A stretch of 64,000 nt of DNA from Paracoccus liaowanqingii (lineage in GTDB: Bacteria > Pseudomonadota > Alphaproteobacteria > Rhodobacterales > Rhodobacteraceae), in the NCBI RefSeq assembly GCF_004683865.2, contig NZ_CP038439.1:2110001-2174000 (forward strand), in the 5' to 3' direction. The notes below the pieces were generated by a model. The model was given only the letters and a program-made list of their open reading frames with translations. It searched no databases and was not told where the DNA came from. Positions 19,040 to 32,843 of this stretch are shown here, in pieces. Position numbers and translations under genes: made by a program. How positions within the stretch are numbered: the stretch's first letter is position 1; each line of letters starts with the position of its first letter.

Positions 19040-20209
19040 ATGCCCGTCATCACCTGCATCGACGACCTCAAGCGCCTGCACCGCGCCCGAACCCCCAGGA
19101 TGTTCTACGACTATGCGGAATCGGGCAGCTATACCGAACAGACCTTTCGCGACAACTCGACCGACTTCGCGCGCCTCAAGCTGCGCCAGAAGGTGGCCGT
19201 GGACATGTCCGACCGCCGTCTGGCGCGCCGGATGGTCGACCTGCCGGTCAGCATGCCGGTGGCGCTGGCCCCGGTCGGGCTGACCGGCATGCAGCATGCG
19301 GATGGCGAGATCCACGCCGCCCGCGCGGCCGAGCGGTTCGGCGTGCCCTTCTGCCTATCCACCATGTCCATCTGCTCCATCGAGGACGTGGCGGCGCATA
19401 CCACCTCGCCCTTCATGTTCCAGCTGTACGTGATGAAGGACCAGGAGTTCCTGGCCGCCATCATCGAGCGTGCCAAGGCCGCGAAGTGCAGCGCGCTGGT
19501 GCTGACGCTGGACCTGCAGATCCTGGGGCAGCGGCACAAGGATCTGAAGAACGGGCTGTCCGCGCCGCCCAAGATGACCCTGCCCACGATGCTGGACCTG
19601 GCGACGCGCTGGCGGTGGGGCATGGGGATGCTGGGCACCAAGCGCCGCGCCTTCGGCAACATCGTCGGCCATGCCAAGGGCGTGGGCGACACCGGCAGCC
19701 TGATGAGCTGGATCGCCGAGCAGTTCGACGAACGGCTGGACTGGGACAAGATCGCGGCCATCCGCGACATGTGGGGCGGCAAGCTGATCCTCAAGGGCAT
19801 CCTGGATCCCGAGGATGCGCGGATCGCGGCGGATTTCGGCGCCGATGCGATCGTGGTCAGCAACCATGGCGGGCGCCAGCTGGACGGGGCGCTGTCCTCG
19901 ATCCGCATGCTGCCCCATATCGTCGAGGCCGTGGGCGACCGGGTGGAGGTGCACATGGATGGCGGCATCCGGTCGGGTCAGGACGTGCTGAAGGCGCTGG
20001 CGCTTGGCGCGCATGGCACCTGGATCGGGCGGGCCTGGCTGCACGGACTGGGCGCGATGGGCGAGGCGGGCGTGACCCGCGCGCTGGAGATCATCCGCAA
20101 GGAGCTGGACACCAGCATGGCGCTGTGCGGCGAGCGCGATCTGGACAATGTCGGCCCGCAGAACCTGCTGGTCCCGCGCGGCTTCCTGGACGAATACCAG
20201 ATCGCCTAG
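19040..20209 (+). CDS. lldD: FMN-dependent L-lactate dehydrogenase (alpha-hydroxy-acid oxidase family)
   Basis: A 389-residue TIM-barrel flavoprotein that oxidises L-lactate to pyruvate and passes electrons to the respiratory chain. Family motifs are FYDYAESGSYTEQTFRDN at the N terminus, MPVALAPVGLTGMQHADGE, the active-site SNHGGRQLDGA (catalytic histidine) and DGGIRSGQDVLKALALGA (phosphate binding). AAAGG precedes the ATG. Related members use glycolate or mandelate; lactate is the best fit by length and motif. It ends tail-to-tail with the acyltransferase gene, overlapping by 4 bp. Confidence 0.9.
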   Translation: MPVITCIDDLKRLHRARTPRMFYDYAESGSYTEQTFRDNSTDFARLKLRQKVAVDMSDRRLARRMVDLPVSMPVALAPVGLTGMQHADGEIHAARAAERFGVPFCLSTMSICSIEDVAAHTTSPFMFQLYVMKDQEFLAAIIERAKAAKCSALVLTLDLQILGQRHKDLKNGLSAPPKMTLPTMLDLATRWRWGMGMLGTKRRAFGNIVGHAKGVGDTGSLMSWIAEQFDERLDWDKIAAIRDMWGGKLILKGILDPEDARIAADFGADAIVVSNHGGRQLDGALSSIRMLPHIVEAVGDRVEVHMDGGIRSGQDVLKALALGAHGTWIGRAWLHGLGAMGEAGVTRALEIIRKELDTSMALCGERDLDNVGPQNLLVPRGFLDEYQIA

Positions 20210-21141
20210 ACCAGCCGCGCCAGCCAGCGGTGGCGCTGCCCCAACCGGGCGATCGCCCAGACCAAGGCAAAGGGCAGCACGATGCCCAGCACCGTGCCAA
20301 GCGCCGGGTCGGGCAGCCCGATCCGGGGCAGCCCCTGCAGCACGATCACATGCATCACGTAGATCCCCGCCGCCGCCCGGCCCAGCGGCAGCGCGGTCGC
20401 GGGCGCGGGCAGGCGCAGGACCCACAGCAGCAGCGCCGGGCACAGGATCAGGTGGCCAAGCGGGATCTCCAGCAGCGGCTCCTCTCCGATGCGGCCAAGC
20501 CAGGCGATGTTCTCGGCCAGGGTCAGGGCCAGCCCGAGGATCATCAGCGCCCAGAGCGCGGGGGTGGACAGCCGCGGCGGGTGGCGCGCGATCAGCCAGC
20601 CCATGACCAGATAGGGGTACAGGTACAGCGGCCCGTTGCGATAATGCTCGACCGGCACCTCGGACATCCCGCTCATCCGGGCATATTGCAGCGCCAGCCC
20701 GATCAGGCCCAGCAGCACGGCCGAGCCGATCACCGCCCCCTGCCCCAGCCTCAGCATCAGGCCCAGGATGACGCCGGACACCGCAAGCCCCTGCAGGAAC
20801 CACAGATGCATGAAGCCCAAAACAAGCTCGGTCGCGGTCAGCCCGACGGGCCGGGTGGTGTAGTAGGGCCACAGAAACAGCAGGTAGACCGCCGACCAGA
20901 CCGCATAGAGCAGCAGCAGATGCCCCACCCAGCCCGACAGGCGCCCCCGGCGCAGGGTCGAGGCCAGATAGTATCCCGCGATCAGCGTGAAGACCGGCAC
21001 GGCCACCCGCAGGATGCCGTTGCCGGCCGCCAGCCCCCACAGGCCGACCTGCCCCGCCTCGCGCAGGCTGTCGCGCGCCAGGCCCGAATGGGCCAGCACC
21101 ACGTAACAGGCCAGGATCACCCGCAGGTAATCCACCGACAT
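20206..21141 (-). CDS. Acyltransferase family 3 membrane protein
   Basis: A 311-residue integral membrane protein with about ten hydrophobic helices. It starts MSVDYLRVILACYVVLAHSG: the family's N-terminal histidine (VLAHS) follows the first helix. Acyltransferase-3 proteins O-acylate cell-surface sugars or peptides; the substrate is unknown here. ATG 21141 is preferred because it places the first helix at the normal position. A longer frame opens at 21231 but its extra 30 residues look non-coding. The gene is convergent with lldD. Confidence 0.82.
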   Translation of the reverse strand: MSVDYLRVILACYVVLAHSGLARDSLREAGQVGLWGLAAGNGILRVAVPVFTLIAGYYLASTLRRGRLSGWVGHLLLLYAVWSAVYLLFLWPYYTTRPVGLTATELVLGFMHLWFLQGLAVSGVILGLMLRLGQGAVIGSAVLLGLIGLALQYARMSGMSEVPVEHYRNGPLYLYPYLVMGWLIARHPPRLSTPALWALMILGLALTLAENIAWLGRIGEEPLLEIPLGHLILCPALLLWVLRLPAPATALPLGRAAAGIYVMHVIVLQGLPRIGLPDPALGTVLGIVLPFALVWAIARLGQRHRWLARLV

Positions 21142-21319
21142 CACCCGTGCCTGCCCCTGATCCACTGCTGCCCCCCGCGCGCCCGGTCCCTGGACGGGCC
21201 GACCCAAGGCCGGGCATAGAAGGCCGCGCAAGCGCAGGTCAAATCACGTCATCTTTGGCGGCGGCCGCCCGCACGGCGCCCTGCGTTTCCGGCTTCACAT
21301 CCGCGCGCCATTGCGCTAA

Positions 21320-21360
21320 GGGCACCGCTTGGCGCCACGCACCCTTGGAGGGTGGTGCCC
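21320..21360 (+). other. Structured leader before rplY
   Basis: GGGCACC (21320-21326) can pair with GGTGCCC (21354-21360). Inside it CACCC (21340-21344) can pair with GGGTG (21350-21354). The stems compete for a base and end 26 bp before the rplY start. This could be a leader structure for autoregulation, but no known motif is recognised. Confidence 0.3.
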
Positions 21361-21385
21361 TCAACAACGGTTAAGGATTAAAGCA

Positions 21386-22012
21386 ATGGCCAAAGAGATT
21401 CCGAATCTGGTGGCCGAGGCACGCGCGGGGTCAGGCAAGGGGGCCGCCCGCCAGGCTCGCCGTGACGGCAAGGTGCCCGGTATCGTGTATGGTGACAACA
21501 AGGATCCCGTCTCCATCGCGTTCGACTTCAACAAGCTGCTGACCAAGCTGCGGGCCGGACGGTTCATGTCCACCCTGTGGAACCTGCAGGTCGAGGGCCA
21601 GGACGACGTCCGCGTCATCTGCCGCGGCGTGCAGCGCGACGTCGTGAAGGATCTGCCGATCCACATCGACTTCATGCGCCTGCGCCGCACGTCCAAGGTG
21701 AACCTGTTCATCCCGGTCGAGTTCATCAACGAGGACACCTGCCCCGGCCTGAAGAAGGGCGGAACGCTGGTCACCGTGCGCAACGAGGTCGAGCTGATCG
21801 TCACCGCGGGTGACATTCCCGATCACCTGACCGTGGATCTGGCGGGCCGCGAGATCGGCGACACCATCCATATCAGCGACATCACGCTGCCCTCGGGCGC
21901 CAAGGCCACGATCGACCGCGACTTCGTCATCGCCAACCTGGCCGCGCCCTCGGCGCTGCGCTCGGAAGACAGCGAAGGCGGCGAGGCCGAGGCCGAGGTC
22001 GCCGCGGACTGA
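21386..22012 (+). CDS. rplY: 50S ribosomal protein bL25 (L25/Ctc)
   Basis: A 208-residue L25 of the long Ctc type, which binds 5S rRNA. The N-terminal domain has [23 protein letters not shown]. The C-terminal TL5-like beta domain has [20 protein letters not shown]. It ends in an acidic tail ([15 protein letters not shown]). TAAGGA at 21371-21376 supports ATG 21386; the frame is open further up without similarity. A hairpin terminator follows directly. Confidence 0.96.
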   Translation: MAKEIPNLVAEARAGSGKGAARQARRDGKVPGIVYGDNKDPVSIAFDFNKLLTKLRAGRFMSTLWNLQVEGQDDVRVICRGVQRDVVKDLPIHIDFMRLRRTSKVNLFIPVEFINEDTCPGLKKGGTLVTVRNEVELIVTAGDIPDHLTVDLAGREIGDTIHISDITLPSGAKATIDRDFVIANLAAPSALRSEDSEGGEAEAEVAAD

Positions 22013-22041
22013 TCTCCGCGCGCATCGGTCGCATGACCCTG

Positions 22042-22069
22042 GGGGCGGTGCCATCGGCGCCGCCCCTTT
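22042..22069 (+). terminator. Terminator after rplY
   Basis: GGGGCGGTGCC (22042-22052) pairs with GGCGCCGCCCC (22056-22066), with one G-U pair, and is followed by TTTC. It lies 30 bp past the rplY stop and before trmFO. Confidence 0.7.
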
Positions 22070-22114
22070 CCAATTCCGGGCCGCTTTGCTAGCCCCACCC
22101 GCATGGAGACACGC

Positions 22115-23452
22115 ATGGACCCCGTTCACATCGTCGGCGCCGGCCTGGCCGGATCCGAGGCCGCCTGGCAGATCACCCGCGCGGGCATCCCCGTGGTGCT
22201 GCACGAGATGCGCCCGCAGGTGGCGACCTTCGCCCACAAGTCCGGCGACTGCGCCGAGATGGTCTGCTCGAACAGCTTCCGCTCGGATGACGACGTGATG
22301 AACGCCGTGGGCCAGCTGCATTGGGAGATGCGGGCCGCGGACGGGCTGATCATGGCCATGGCCGCCCGCCACCGCCTGCCCGCCGGCGGCGCGCTGGCCG
22401 TCGACCGCGAGGCCTTTGCCGCCTCGGTCACGCAGGCGCTGCGGGCCGAGCCGCTGATCACCTTCGCGCCGGGCGAGGTGACCGACCTGCCCTCGGACGG
22501 CAACTGGATCGTGGCGACGGGCCCGCTGACCTCGGACGCGCTGGCCTCTGCCATCCGCGGCGTGACCGGCACCGAGGCGCTGGCCTTCTTCGACGCCATC
22601 GCGCCCATCGTGCATGCCGACACGATCGACATGAGCGTGGCTTGGGAACAGAGCCGCTACGACAAGGGCGAGACGCTGGCCGAGCAGAAGGCCTATATCA
22701 ACTGCCCGATGACCAAGCCCGACTACGAGGCCTTCATCGACGCCCTTCTGGCCGCCGAGAAGACCGAGTTCCACGAAGGCGAGACGGCGGGCTATTTCGA
22801 CGGCTGCCTGCCCATCGAGGTCATGGCCGAGCGTGGCCGCGAGACGCTGCGCTTCGGCCCCATGAAGCCCGTGGGCCTGACCAATCCGCACAAGCCGGAC
22901 GAAAAGGCCTATGCCGTGGTCCAGCTGCGCCGCGACAATGCCTTGGGAACGCTCTACAATATCGTGGGCTTCCAGACCAAGATGAAGTACGGCGCGCAGA
23001 TCCAGGTCTTCCGCATGATCCCCGGCCTGCAGGAGGCCAGCTTCGCGCGCCTCGGCGGCATCCACAGGAACAGCTTTCTCAATTCGCCCACGCTGCTGGA
23101 CGACCGCATGCGGCTGCGCCTGCGCCCGAACCTGCGCTTCGCGGGCCAGGTGACCGGGGTCGAGGGCTATGTCGAAAGCGCCGCGATGGGCCTGCTGGCG
23201 GGCCGCATGGCCGCCGCCCAAGCCCTGGGCCGCGACCTGCCGCCGCCGCCCGTCACCACCGCGATGGGCGCGCTGATCCATCACATCACCGGCGGGGCCG
23301 AGGCCAAGACCTTCCAGCCGATGAACGTGAATTTCGGCCTCTTCCCGCCCCTGCCCGAGGCGCGCAGCGGGCGCCGGGGCCGCAAGGACCGCTATCCGGC
23401 CTACACGCAGCGCGCCAAGGATGACTTCGCCGCATGGCTGGCCGCGCAATAG
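22115..23452 (+). CDS. trmFO: Methylenetetrahydrofolate-tRNA-(uracil-5-)-methyltransferase TrmFO
   Basis: A 445-residue FAD enzyme that methylates U54 of tRNA (T loop) using methylenetetrahydrofolate. The N-terminal FAD-binding motif is [15 protein letters not shown], then HEMRP and CSNSFRSDD typical of TrmFO/Gid. [13 protein letters not shown] and ALIHHITGG lie near the C terminus. ATG 22115 is preferred to ATG 22103 because GGAG at 22106-22109 is correctly spaced only for the second. The 3' end overlaps gluQRS by 19 bp, pairing two tRNA-modification genes. Confidence 0.95.
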   Translation: MDPVHIVGAGLAGSEAAWQITRAGIPVVLHEMRPQVATFAHKSGDCAEMVCSNSFRSDDDVMNAVGQLHWEMRAADGLIMAMAARHRLPAGGALAVDREAFAASVTQALRAEPLITFAPGEVTDLPSDGNWIVATGPLTSDALASAIRGVTGTEALAFFDAIAPIVHADTIDMSVAWEQSRYDKGETLAEQKAYINCPMTKPDYEAFIDALLAAEKTEFHEGETAGYFDGCLPIEVMAERGRETLRFGPMKPVGLTNPHKPDEKAYAVVQLRRDNALGTLYNIVGFQTKMKYGAQIQVFRMIPGLQEASFARLGGIHRNSFLNSPTLLDDRMRLRLRPNLRFAGQVTGVEGYVESAAMGLLAGRMAAAQALGRDLPPPPVTTAMGALIHHITGGAEAKTFQPMNVNFGLFPPLPEARSGRRGRKDRYPAYTQRAKDDFAAWLAAQ

Positions 23453-24285
23453 GCCCGGGCGAGGTCACGCGCTTCGCCCCCTCGCCCACCGGGCTGCTGC
23501 ATCTGGGCCATGCCTTCTCGGCCCTGACCGCCGCCGCCCAGGGCGCCTTCCATCTGCGCATCGAGGATATCGACCGCGACCGCTGCCGCCCCGAATTCGA
23601 GGCGGCGATCCATGACGACCTGCATTGGCTGGGCCTCGACTGGCCGCAGCCGGTGATGCGGCAATCCGACCGCCTGCCCGCCTACCGGGCCGCGCTCGAT
23701 CGGCTGGCGCCGCTGAGCTATCCCTGCCGCTGCCGCCGCGGCGACATCCGCGCCGCCCTGTCGGCCCCGCAGGAAGGTGCCCTGCCGGCCGGTCCCGACG
23801 GCCTCGTCTATCCCGGCACCTGCCGGGGCCGGGACCTGCGCGATGCCGGCCCCGACGACGTGATCCGCCTCGACACCGCCCGCGCCTTCGAGGCGCTCGG
23901 CCTCGACCGGATCGGCTTTCGCGACCGCAGGGTCCTGCCCGATCACGACCACGTCCTGACCCGCGACCAGGTCGCGCAGGGCATCGGCGACGTGATCCTG
24001 TCCCGGCGCGGCATGGGCACGTCCTATCACCTGGCGGTGGTGGTGGACGACGCGGCCCAAGGCATCACGCTGGTCACGCGCGGCAAGGACCTGTTCGACG
24101 CGACCTACATCCATGTCCTGCTGCAGCGCCTGCTGGACCTGCCGACGCCCGCCTACCTGCACCACCGCCTGATCCGCGACGACGCCGGCCGCCGCCTGGC
24201 CAAGCGCGACGACGCCCGCGCCATCCGCCACTACCGCGACGAGGGCGCCACCCCCGCCGACATCCGCCAGATGATCGGCCTCTGA
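23434..24285 (+). CDS. gluQRS: Glutamyl-Q tRNA(Asp) synthetase
   Basis: A 283-residue class I synthetase paralogue that attaches glutamate to queuosine in tRNA(Asp). It has the catalytic domain of GluRS but no anticodon-binding domain, as expected. The HIGH-type motif is in [18 protein letters not shown], the KMSKS-type motif in [12 protein letters not shown], and zinc-site cysteines in YPCRCRRGD and YPGTCRG. It starts inside the end of trmFO, so the pair is probably translationally coupled. The upstream copy of the start could be a few codons later, but the motif is in place either way. Confidence 0.93.
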   Translation: MAGRAIGPGEVTRFAPSPTGLLHLGHAFSALTAAAQGAFHLRIEDIDRDRCRPEFEAAIHDDLHWLGLDWPQPVMRQSDRLPAYRAALDRLAPLSYPCRCRRGDIRAALSAPQEGALPAGPDGLVYPGTCRGRDLRDAGPDDVIRLDTARAFEALGLDRIGFRDRRVLPDHDHVLTRDQVAQGIGDVILSRRGMGTSYHLAVVVDDAAQGITLVTRGKDLFDATYIHVLLQRLLDLPTPAYLHHRLIRDDAGRRLAKRDDARAIRHYRDEGATPADIRQMIGL

Positions 24286-24329
24286 CCCTTCATCTTGGCG
24301 GGAAATATCCCGGGGGGAGTCCGCAGGAC

Positions 24330-24345
24330 GGGGGCAGCGCCCCCC
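24330..24345. terminator. GC hairpin between gluQRS and hisI
   Basis: GGGGGCAGCGCCCCC-type self-complementary block directly abutting the hisI stop. It lacks a T tract on either side, so its action as a terminator is uncertain. It lies between two convergent genes. Confidence 0.35.
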
Positions 24346-24702
24346 TCACCCCATCGGTGCCATGATCTCGACCTCGGCCCCGTCACGCACCGCCCTGTAG
24401 AAGCAGCTCCGCCGGTTCGTGTGGCAGGCCGGCCCCGTCTGATCGACCCGCAGCAGCAGGCAGTCGCGGTCGCAATCCAGCCGCATCTCGACCAGCGCCT
24501 GCACATGACCCGAGCTTTCGCCCTTGACCCAGAAGGCCTGGCGCGAGCGCGACCAATAGGTCACCCGCCCCGTCTCCAGCGTGCGCGCCACGGCATCGGC
24601 GTTCATCCAGGCCATCATCAGCACCTCGCCCGTGCCCGCATCCTGCGCGATGGCCGGGATCAGCCCCGCCGCGTCATATTTCAAGCTGAGGGGATCGAAC
24701 AT
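24346..24702 (-). CDS. hisI: Phosphoribosyl-AMP cyclohydrolase
   Basis: A 118-residue HisI that opens the adenine ring of phosphoribosyl-AMP in histidine synthesis. The metal sites are visible as [15 protein letters not shown] and [13 protein letters not shown], and [13 protein letters not shown] is the typical N-terminal block. HisE is not fused. The gene stands apart from other his genes and is divergent from the scaffold gene at 24776. Confidence 0.95.
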   Translation of the reverse strand: MFDPLSLKYDAAGLIPAIAQDAGTGEVLMMAWMNADAVARTLETGRVTYWSRSRQAFWVKGESSGHVQALVEMRLDCDRDCLLLRVDQTGPACHTNRRSCFYRAVRDGAEVEIMAPMG

Positions 24703-24775
24703 CGGGTTTCCTTTCGCGGGGAGCGTCCCTATCTAATCCGGGACGATGCCGCGGGAAAGCCCGACCGGAGGAATG

Positions 24776-25213
24776 ATGTCCGACAGCGATCTTCTGCAGC
24801 TCTACTCGCGCCGCATCCTGGCCCTGACGACGGCCATCCCGCATCAGGGCATACTGACCGCCCCGCAGGCGAGCGTCCAGCGCCGCTCGCCGCAATGCGG
24901 ATCTTCGGTCACGGTGCATCTGTCGCTGCAGGGCGACCGGATCAGCGAATTCGCACAGGAGGTGCGGGCCTGCGCCTTAGGCCAGGCCTCGGCCTCGGTG
25001 CTGGGCCAAGCGGTCATCGGGCTGGACCGGGCGGCCCTGTCGACGGCGCGCGACCAGCTGCGCGACATGCTGACCCGGGACGCCCCCGCCCCCGATGCCC
25101 CCTTCGGCGATCTCGAGGCGCTGACCCCGGCCCGGGCCTATCCCAACCGCCACGCCTCGATCCTGCTGGCTTGGGACGCCACGCTGGAGGCGATGGACAA
25201 GGCCGCCGCCTGA
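24776..25213 (+). CDS. IscU/SufU-like Fe-S cluster assembly scaffold
   Basis: A 145-residue NifU-N/IscU-family protein. The cysteine sites are RRSPQCGSS (first) and VRACALGQASASVLGQAV (second), matching two of the three scaffold cysteines; I do not see a convincing third near the C terminus, so cluster chemistry may differ from standard IscU. GGAGGA at 24767-24772 fits ATG 24776 better than the adjoining ATG 24773. It stands alone, next to hisI; SufE-type sulfur transfer is encoded at 32.3 kb. Confidence 0.8.
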   Translation: MSDSDLLQLYSRRILALTTAIPHQGILTAPQASVQRRSPQCGSSVTVHLSLQGDRISEFAQEVRACALGQASASVLGQAVIGLDRAALSTARDQLRDMLTRDAPAPDAPFGDLEALTPARAYPNRHASILLAWDATLEAMDKAAA

Positions 25214-25241
25214 CCGACCCGACCCTTCAGGCGAAAAAAAG

Positions 25242-25267
25242 GGACCGACCCCTGCCAGGGTCGGTCC
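25242..25267 (-). terminator. Strong rho-independent terminator of the small-peptide gene
   Basis: A perfect 10-bp stem, GGACCGACCC (25242-25251) with GGGTCGGTCC (25258-25267) and a 6-base loop. On the minus strand it runs into CTTTTTTTCG. It ends a minus-strand transcript that can only be the short gene at 25334-25429. It could also serve the convergent plus-strand scaffold gene, but the T tract points to minus. Confidence 0.85.
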
Positions 25268-25333
25268 AGGTGCGCGTGCCGGGACGGGACAGACGCACAG
25301 GCGGGCGCCGGTCGGGCAACGCGGGGCAGGCGG

Positions 25334-25429
25334 TCAGACCTGAAGGAATGCGGGCATCCACAGCAGGACAATGGTGGTCAGGGCCAAGGCGGCGGCGCCG
25401 AGCATATCGGTGGCAAGTTCACGGGTCAC
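25334..25429 (-). CDS. 31-residue single-helix membrane peptide
   Basis: GTG 25429 opens a 31-codon frame ending at TGA 25334. The peptide reads MTRELATDMLGAAALALTTI then VLLWMPAFLQV: a short charged head and one hydrophobic helix. AGAGGAG lies 7 bases before the GTG, a near-ideal ribosome site. A strong terminator (25242-25267) ends the transcript and an AT-rich stretch (25455-25500) lies upstream. I know no function. The full set of expression signals makes a real small protein likely; a purely regulatory RNA is the alternative. Confidence 0.7.
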   Translation of the reverse strand: MTRELATDMLGAAALALTTIVLLWMPAFLQV

Positions 25430-25469
25430 GGGGCAACTCCTCTCTCTGTTGCTCCTTTGTTCTTACAAT

Positions 25470-25485
25470 TTTACCGATTCGTAAA
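25470..25485 (-). promoter_or_regulatory. AT-rich promoter-like region with a short palindrome
   Basis: TTTAC-N6-GTAAA inverted repeat within an unusually AT-rich stretch between the small peptide gene and recG. It lies about 45 bp upstream of the GTG. A -10-like TAAAAT overlaps it on the minus strand. It may be the promoter and operator of the peptide gene; not matched to a known regulator. Confidence 0.35.
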
Positions 25486-25508
25486 GAACTTTATGAGAAC
25501 ATCCGGGG

Positions 25509-30620
<5,112 letters not shown>

Positions 30621-30637
30621 TGGTCCGTCTTTCCCCC

Positions 30638-30642
30638 GAATC
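30638..30642. promoter_or_regulatory. GANTC methylation site in the ctrA leader
   Basis: GAATC, 18 bp upstream of the ctrA start. CcrM methylates GANTC in alphaproteobacteria and such sites regulate ctrA in Caulobacter. A single five-base match can be chance. Confidence 0.3.
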
Positions 30643-30678
30643 GTCACTCGTCATCACACCGACAATCCCGCGAACTGG

Positions 30679-30693
30679 TTAAGATGAGGTTAT
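30679..30693. promoter_or_regulatory. Candidate CtrA box upstream of ctrA
   Basis: TTAA-GATGAGG-TTAT, seven of eight bases of the TTAA-N7-TTAA CtrA consensus, 59 bp before the ctrA start in the ctrA-sciP gap. It suggests autoregulation. Confidence 0.5.
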
Positions 30694-30720
30694 CAGTCCG
30701 GCCCTTCTGACCCACGCAAT

Positions 30721-30996
30721 CTAAAGTTGTCTATATTTTTGTGCCGATGCGACCTTTAGTCCCGCCGTTCCGTGCCGGGCAACGGCCCTGCACCAGCCGT
30801 CGAATTCCTCGTCGGACAGGCCATAGCGGCGCAACGCCTCCTCTCGCGCGATCAGCCCGTGGGTCACGGCCAGGACCACCGTCTGCTTGCGGTTGGCGAC
30901 CCATCGCGTGTCCGGAGGCGGCAGGTCCGCCACCGAGAGGATGCGCCCGTCCGCCAGGGTCACGATCCGCGGACCGGATGTCTTCTTCACGAACAT
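30721..30996 (-). CDS. sciP: CtrA inhibitor SciP (DUF1153)
   Basis: A 91-residue DUF1153 protein. In Caulobacter SciP binds CtrA at promoters and blocks its activation. The core is ILSVADLPPPDTRWVANRKQ then VLAVTHGLIAREEALRRYGL and SDEEFDGWCRAVARHGTAGLK, a helix-turn-helix-like fold. ATG 30996 with AAGGA upstream is chosen; the longer frame lacks similarity. It lies 100 bp upstream of ctrA on the same strand, an arrangement that fits joint control. A CtrA-box-like site lies 48 bp upstream of its start. Confidence 0.88.
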   Translation of the reverse strand: MFVKKTSGPRIVTLADGRILSVADLPPPDTRWVANRKQTVVLAVTHGLIAREEALRRYGLSDEEFDGWCRAVARHGTAGLKVASAQKYRQL

Positions 30997-31043
30997 GGGC
31001 CAGCATCCTTTCTCGACATGGCCCCATGCTTGCCCCAGACACT

Positions 31044-31058
31044 TTAAGGCGGGGTTAG
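31044..31058. promoter_or_regulatory. Candidate CtrA box between sciP and mnmA
   Basis: TTAA-GGCGGGG-TTAG, seven of eight consensus bases, 48 bp upstream of the sciP start and 118 bp upstream of mnmA. With the site at 30679 it flanks sciP. Confidence 0.45.
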
Positions 31059-31175
31059 CCAGAACGGCCGCAAGGCCCGGCCCGGGGTTGAGAATCCCAA
31101 GCATTTGCCTATATTTCGATGCAGTTCGCAGATGCCCGCCCCCTTCGACATGCCCGCCGGGCCGAAAGACCGCCA

Positions 31176-32345
31176 ATGACCCTGATCGCCACCGCCCCTG
31201 CGCCCGCCCCGACGGCGGAGCTGAACAGCCTGGGTTTCGCAAAGCCGCCCGCCCAGACGCGGGTCGTCGTGGCGATGTCGGGGGGCGTCGACAGTTCCGT
31301 CGTGGCGGCGCAGCTGAAGGCCGAGGGCTATGACGTCATCGGCGTCACGCTGCAGCTTTACGATCACGGCGCGGCGCTGGCCAAGAAAGGCGCCTGCTGC
31401 GCGGGCCAGGACATCCACGATGCGCGCCGCGTGGCCGAGCGCATGGGCTTTCCCCATTACGTGCTGGATTACGAGAACAAGTTCCGCGAATCGGTGATCG
31501 ACGAATTCGCCGACGCCTATCTGGCGGGCGCGACACCGGTCCCCTGCATCCGCTGCAACGAGCGGGTCAAGTTCCGCGACCTGCTGCAGACGGCGCGCGA
31601 TCTGGACGCCGACTGCATGGCGACGGGCCATTACATCCAGCGCAAGCCCGGCCCCCATCGGGCGGAACTGCACATGGCCGCCGACCCGGCCCGCGACCAG
31701 AGCTATTTCCTGTTCTCGACCACGCAGGAGCAGCTGGACTTCCTGCGCTTCCCCTTGGGCCATCTGGTCAGCAAGGCGGAAACCCGGGCCTTGGCAAGCA
31801 CGTACGGCCTGGGCGTCGCGGACAAGCCCGACAGCCAGGACATCTGCTTCGTCCCCAATGGCGACTATGCCGCCGTGATCGAGAAGCTGCGCCCCGGCGC
31901 CGCCGATCCGGGCGAGATCGTCGACCAGCAGGGCCATGTGCTGGGCCGCCACCGGGGCGTGATCCACTACACGATCGGCCAGCGGCGGGGCCTGGGCATC
32001 GGCGGCGGCGATCCCCTGTATGTGCTGCGGCTGGAGCCCGAGACGCGCCGCGTCGTCGTCGGACCGCGCGAGGCGCTGTCGACGAAGACCGTCGCCGTGA
32101 CCGAGGTGAACTGGCTGGGCGACCAGCCCTTCGCGGGCGAGATCCCCTGCCTGGTGCGCATCCGCTCGACCCGGCCGCCGCGCCCGGCGGTCCTGCGGCC
32201 CCTACCCGGCCGCCGCGCTGAGGTCGAGCTGCTGGACCCCGAGGACGGCGTCAGCCCCGGCCAGGCCTGCGTCTTCTACGAGGCCCAAGGCACCCGCGTG
32301 CTGGGCGGCGGCTGGATCAGCCTGCGTCGGCGGCCAGCTGCCTGA
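31176..32345 (+). CDS. mnmA: tRNA-specific 2-thiouridylase MnmA
   Basis: A 389-residue enzyme that thiolates U34 of tRNA Lys, Glu and Gln. The PP-loop is [16 protein letters not shown]. The catalytic cysteine pair lies in [13 protein letters not shown] and [12 protein letters not shown]. An N-terminal extension of about 30 residues precedes the PP-loop. The 3' end overlaps the sufE 3' end by 29 bp on the opposite strand. Sulfur for the reaction comes through IscS/SufE-type relays. Confidence 0.95.
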   Translation: MTLIATAPAPAPTAELNSLGFAKPPAQTRVVVAMSGGVDSSVVAAQLKAEGYDVIGVTLQLYDHGAALAKKGACCAGQDIHDARRVAERMGFPHYVLDYENKFRESVIDEFADAYLAGATPVPCIRCNERVKFRDLLQTARDLDADCMATGHYIQRKPGPHRAELHMAADPARDQSYFLFSTTQEQLDFLRFPLGHLVSKAETRALASTYGLGVADKPDSQDICFVPNGDYAAVIEKLRPGAADPGEIVDQQGHVLGRHRGVIHYTIGQRRGLGIGGGDPLYVLRLEPETRRVVVGPREALSTKTVAVTEVNWLGDQPFAGEIPCLVRIRSTRPPRPAVLRPLPGRRAEVELLDPEDGVSPGQACVFYEAQGTRVLGGGWISLRRRPAA

Positions 32346-32727
32346 TCCGGCCGATCATCGCGCGCACCCCGTTCGAGCGCTGCGCGGACAGATGCTCGTC
32401 CAGGCCCAACCGCGCCAGCGCGGCCTGGGCGTCGACCTGCCCCACCTGGTCCGGCGGCAGCCCCGCATAGAGCGCATGCAGCACCGCGATCAGCCCGCGC
32501 ACGATCATCGCGTCGCTTTCGCCCTGGAAGTCGAAGCGGTCCTCCTCCAGCCGGGGCAGGATCCAGACCTGGCTGGCGCAGCCATCGACCTTGGTGGCGG
32601 GCACCTGGAAGGCCGGGTCCAGCGGCGGCATCGCGCGGCCCAGCTCGATCAGGTGGCGATACCGCTCTTCCCAGTCATCCAGAAAGTCGAAGGTCTGGGC
32701 GATATCCTCGAAGGCGGGGGTGGGCAT
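32317..32727 (-). CDS. sufE: SufE-family cysteine desulfuration protein
   Basis: A 136-residue SufE, which accepts persulfide from the SufS desulfurase. The active cysteine is in [33 protein letters not shown] is the family N-terminal helix. GGAG precedes the ATG. It is convergent with mnmA and overlaps it by 29 bp. The rest of the suf operon is not in the window. Confidence 0.92.
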   Translation of the reverse strand: MPTPAFEDIAQTFDFLDDWEERYRHLIELGRAMPPLDPAFQVPATKVDGCASQVWILPRLEEDRFDFQGESDAMIVRGLIAVLHALYAGLPPDQVGQVDAQAALARLGLDEHLSAQRSNGVRAMIGRIRQLAADAG

Positions 32728-32843
32728 GGCGTTCTCCTGTGACCGCCTCCGGACCTAGCCCGGGGGCGGGCCGAGGTCAAAGAGGCTTTTCCGCGCGGCC
32801 CGGATCGCCTATCACCGGGAAAAGACCGCCGAAGGGACGCGCC

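Noticed and set aside
24746..24775. Earlier starts for the Fe-S scaffold gene
   Set aside because: GGAGGA at 24767-24772 places translation at 24776.
30721..31242. Longer SciP of 173 residues
   Set aside because: The N-terminal extra part lacks family similarity and a ribosome site precedes the internal ATG 30996.
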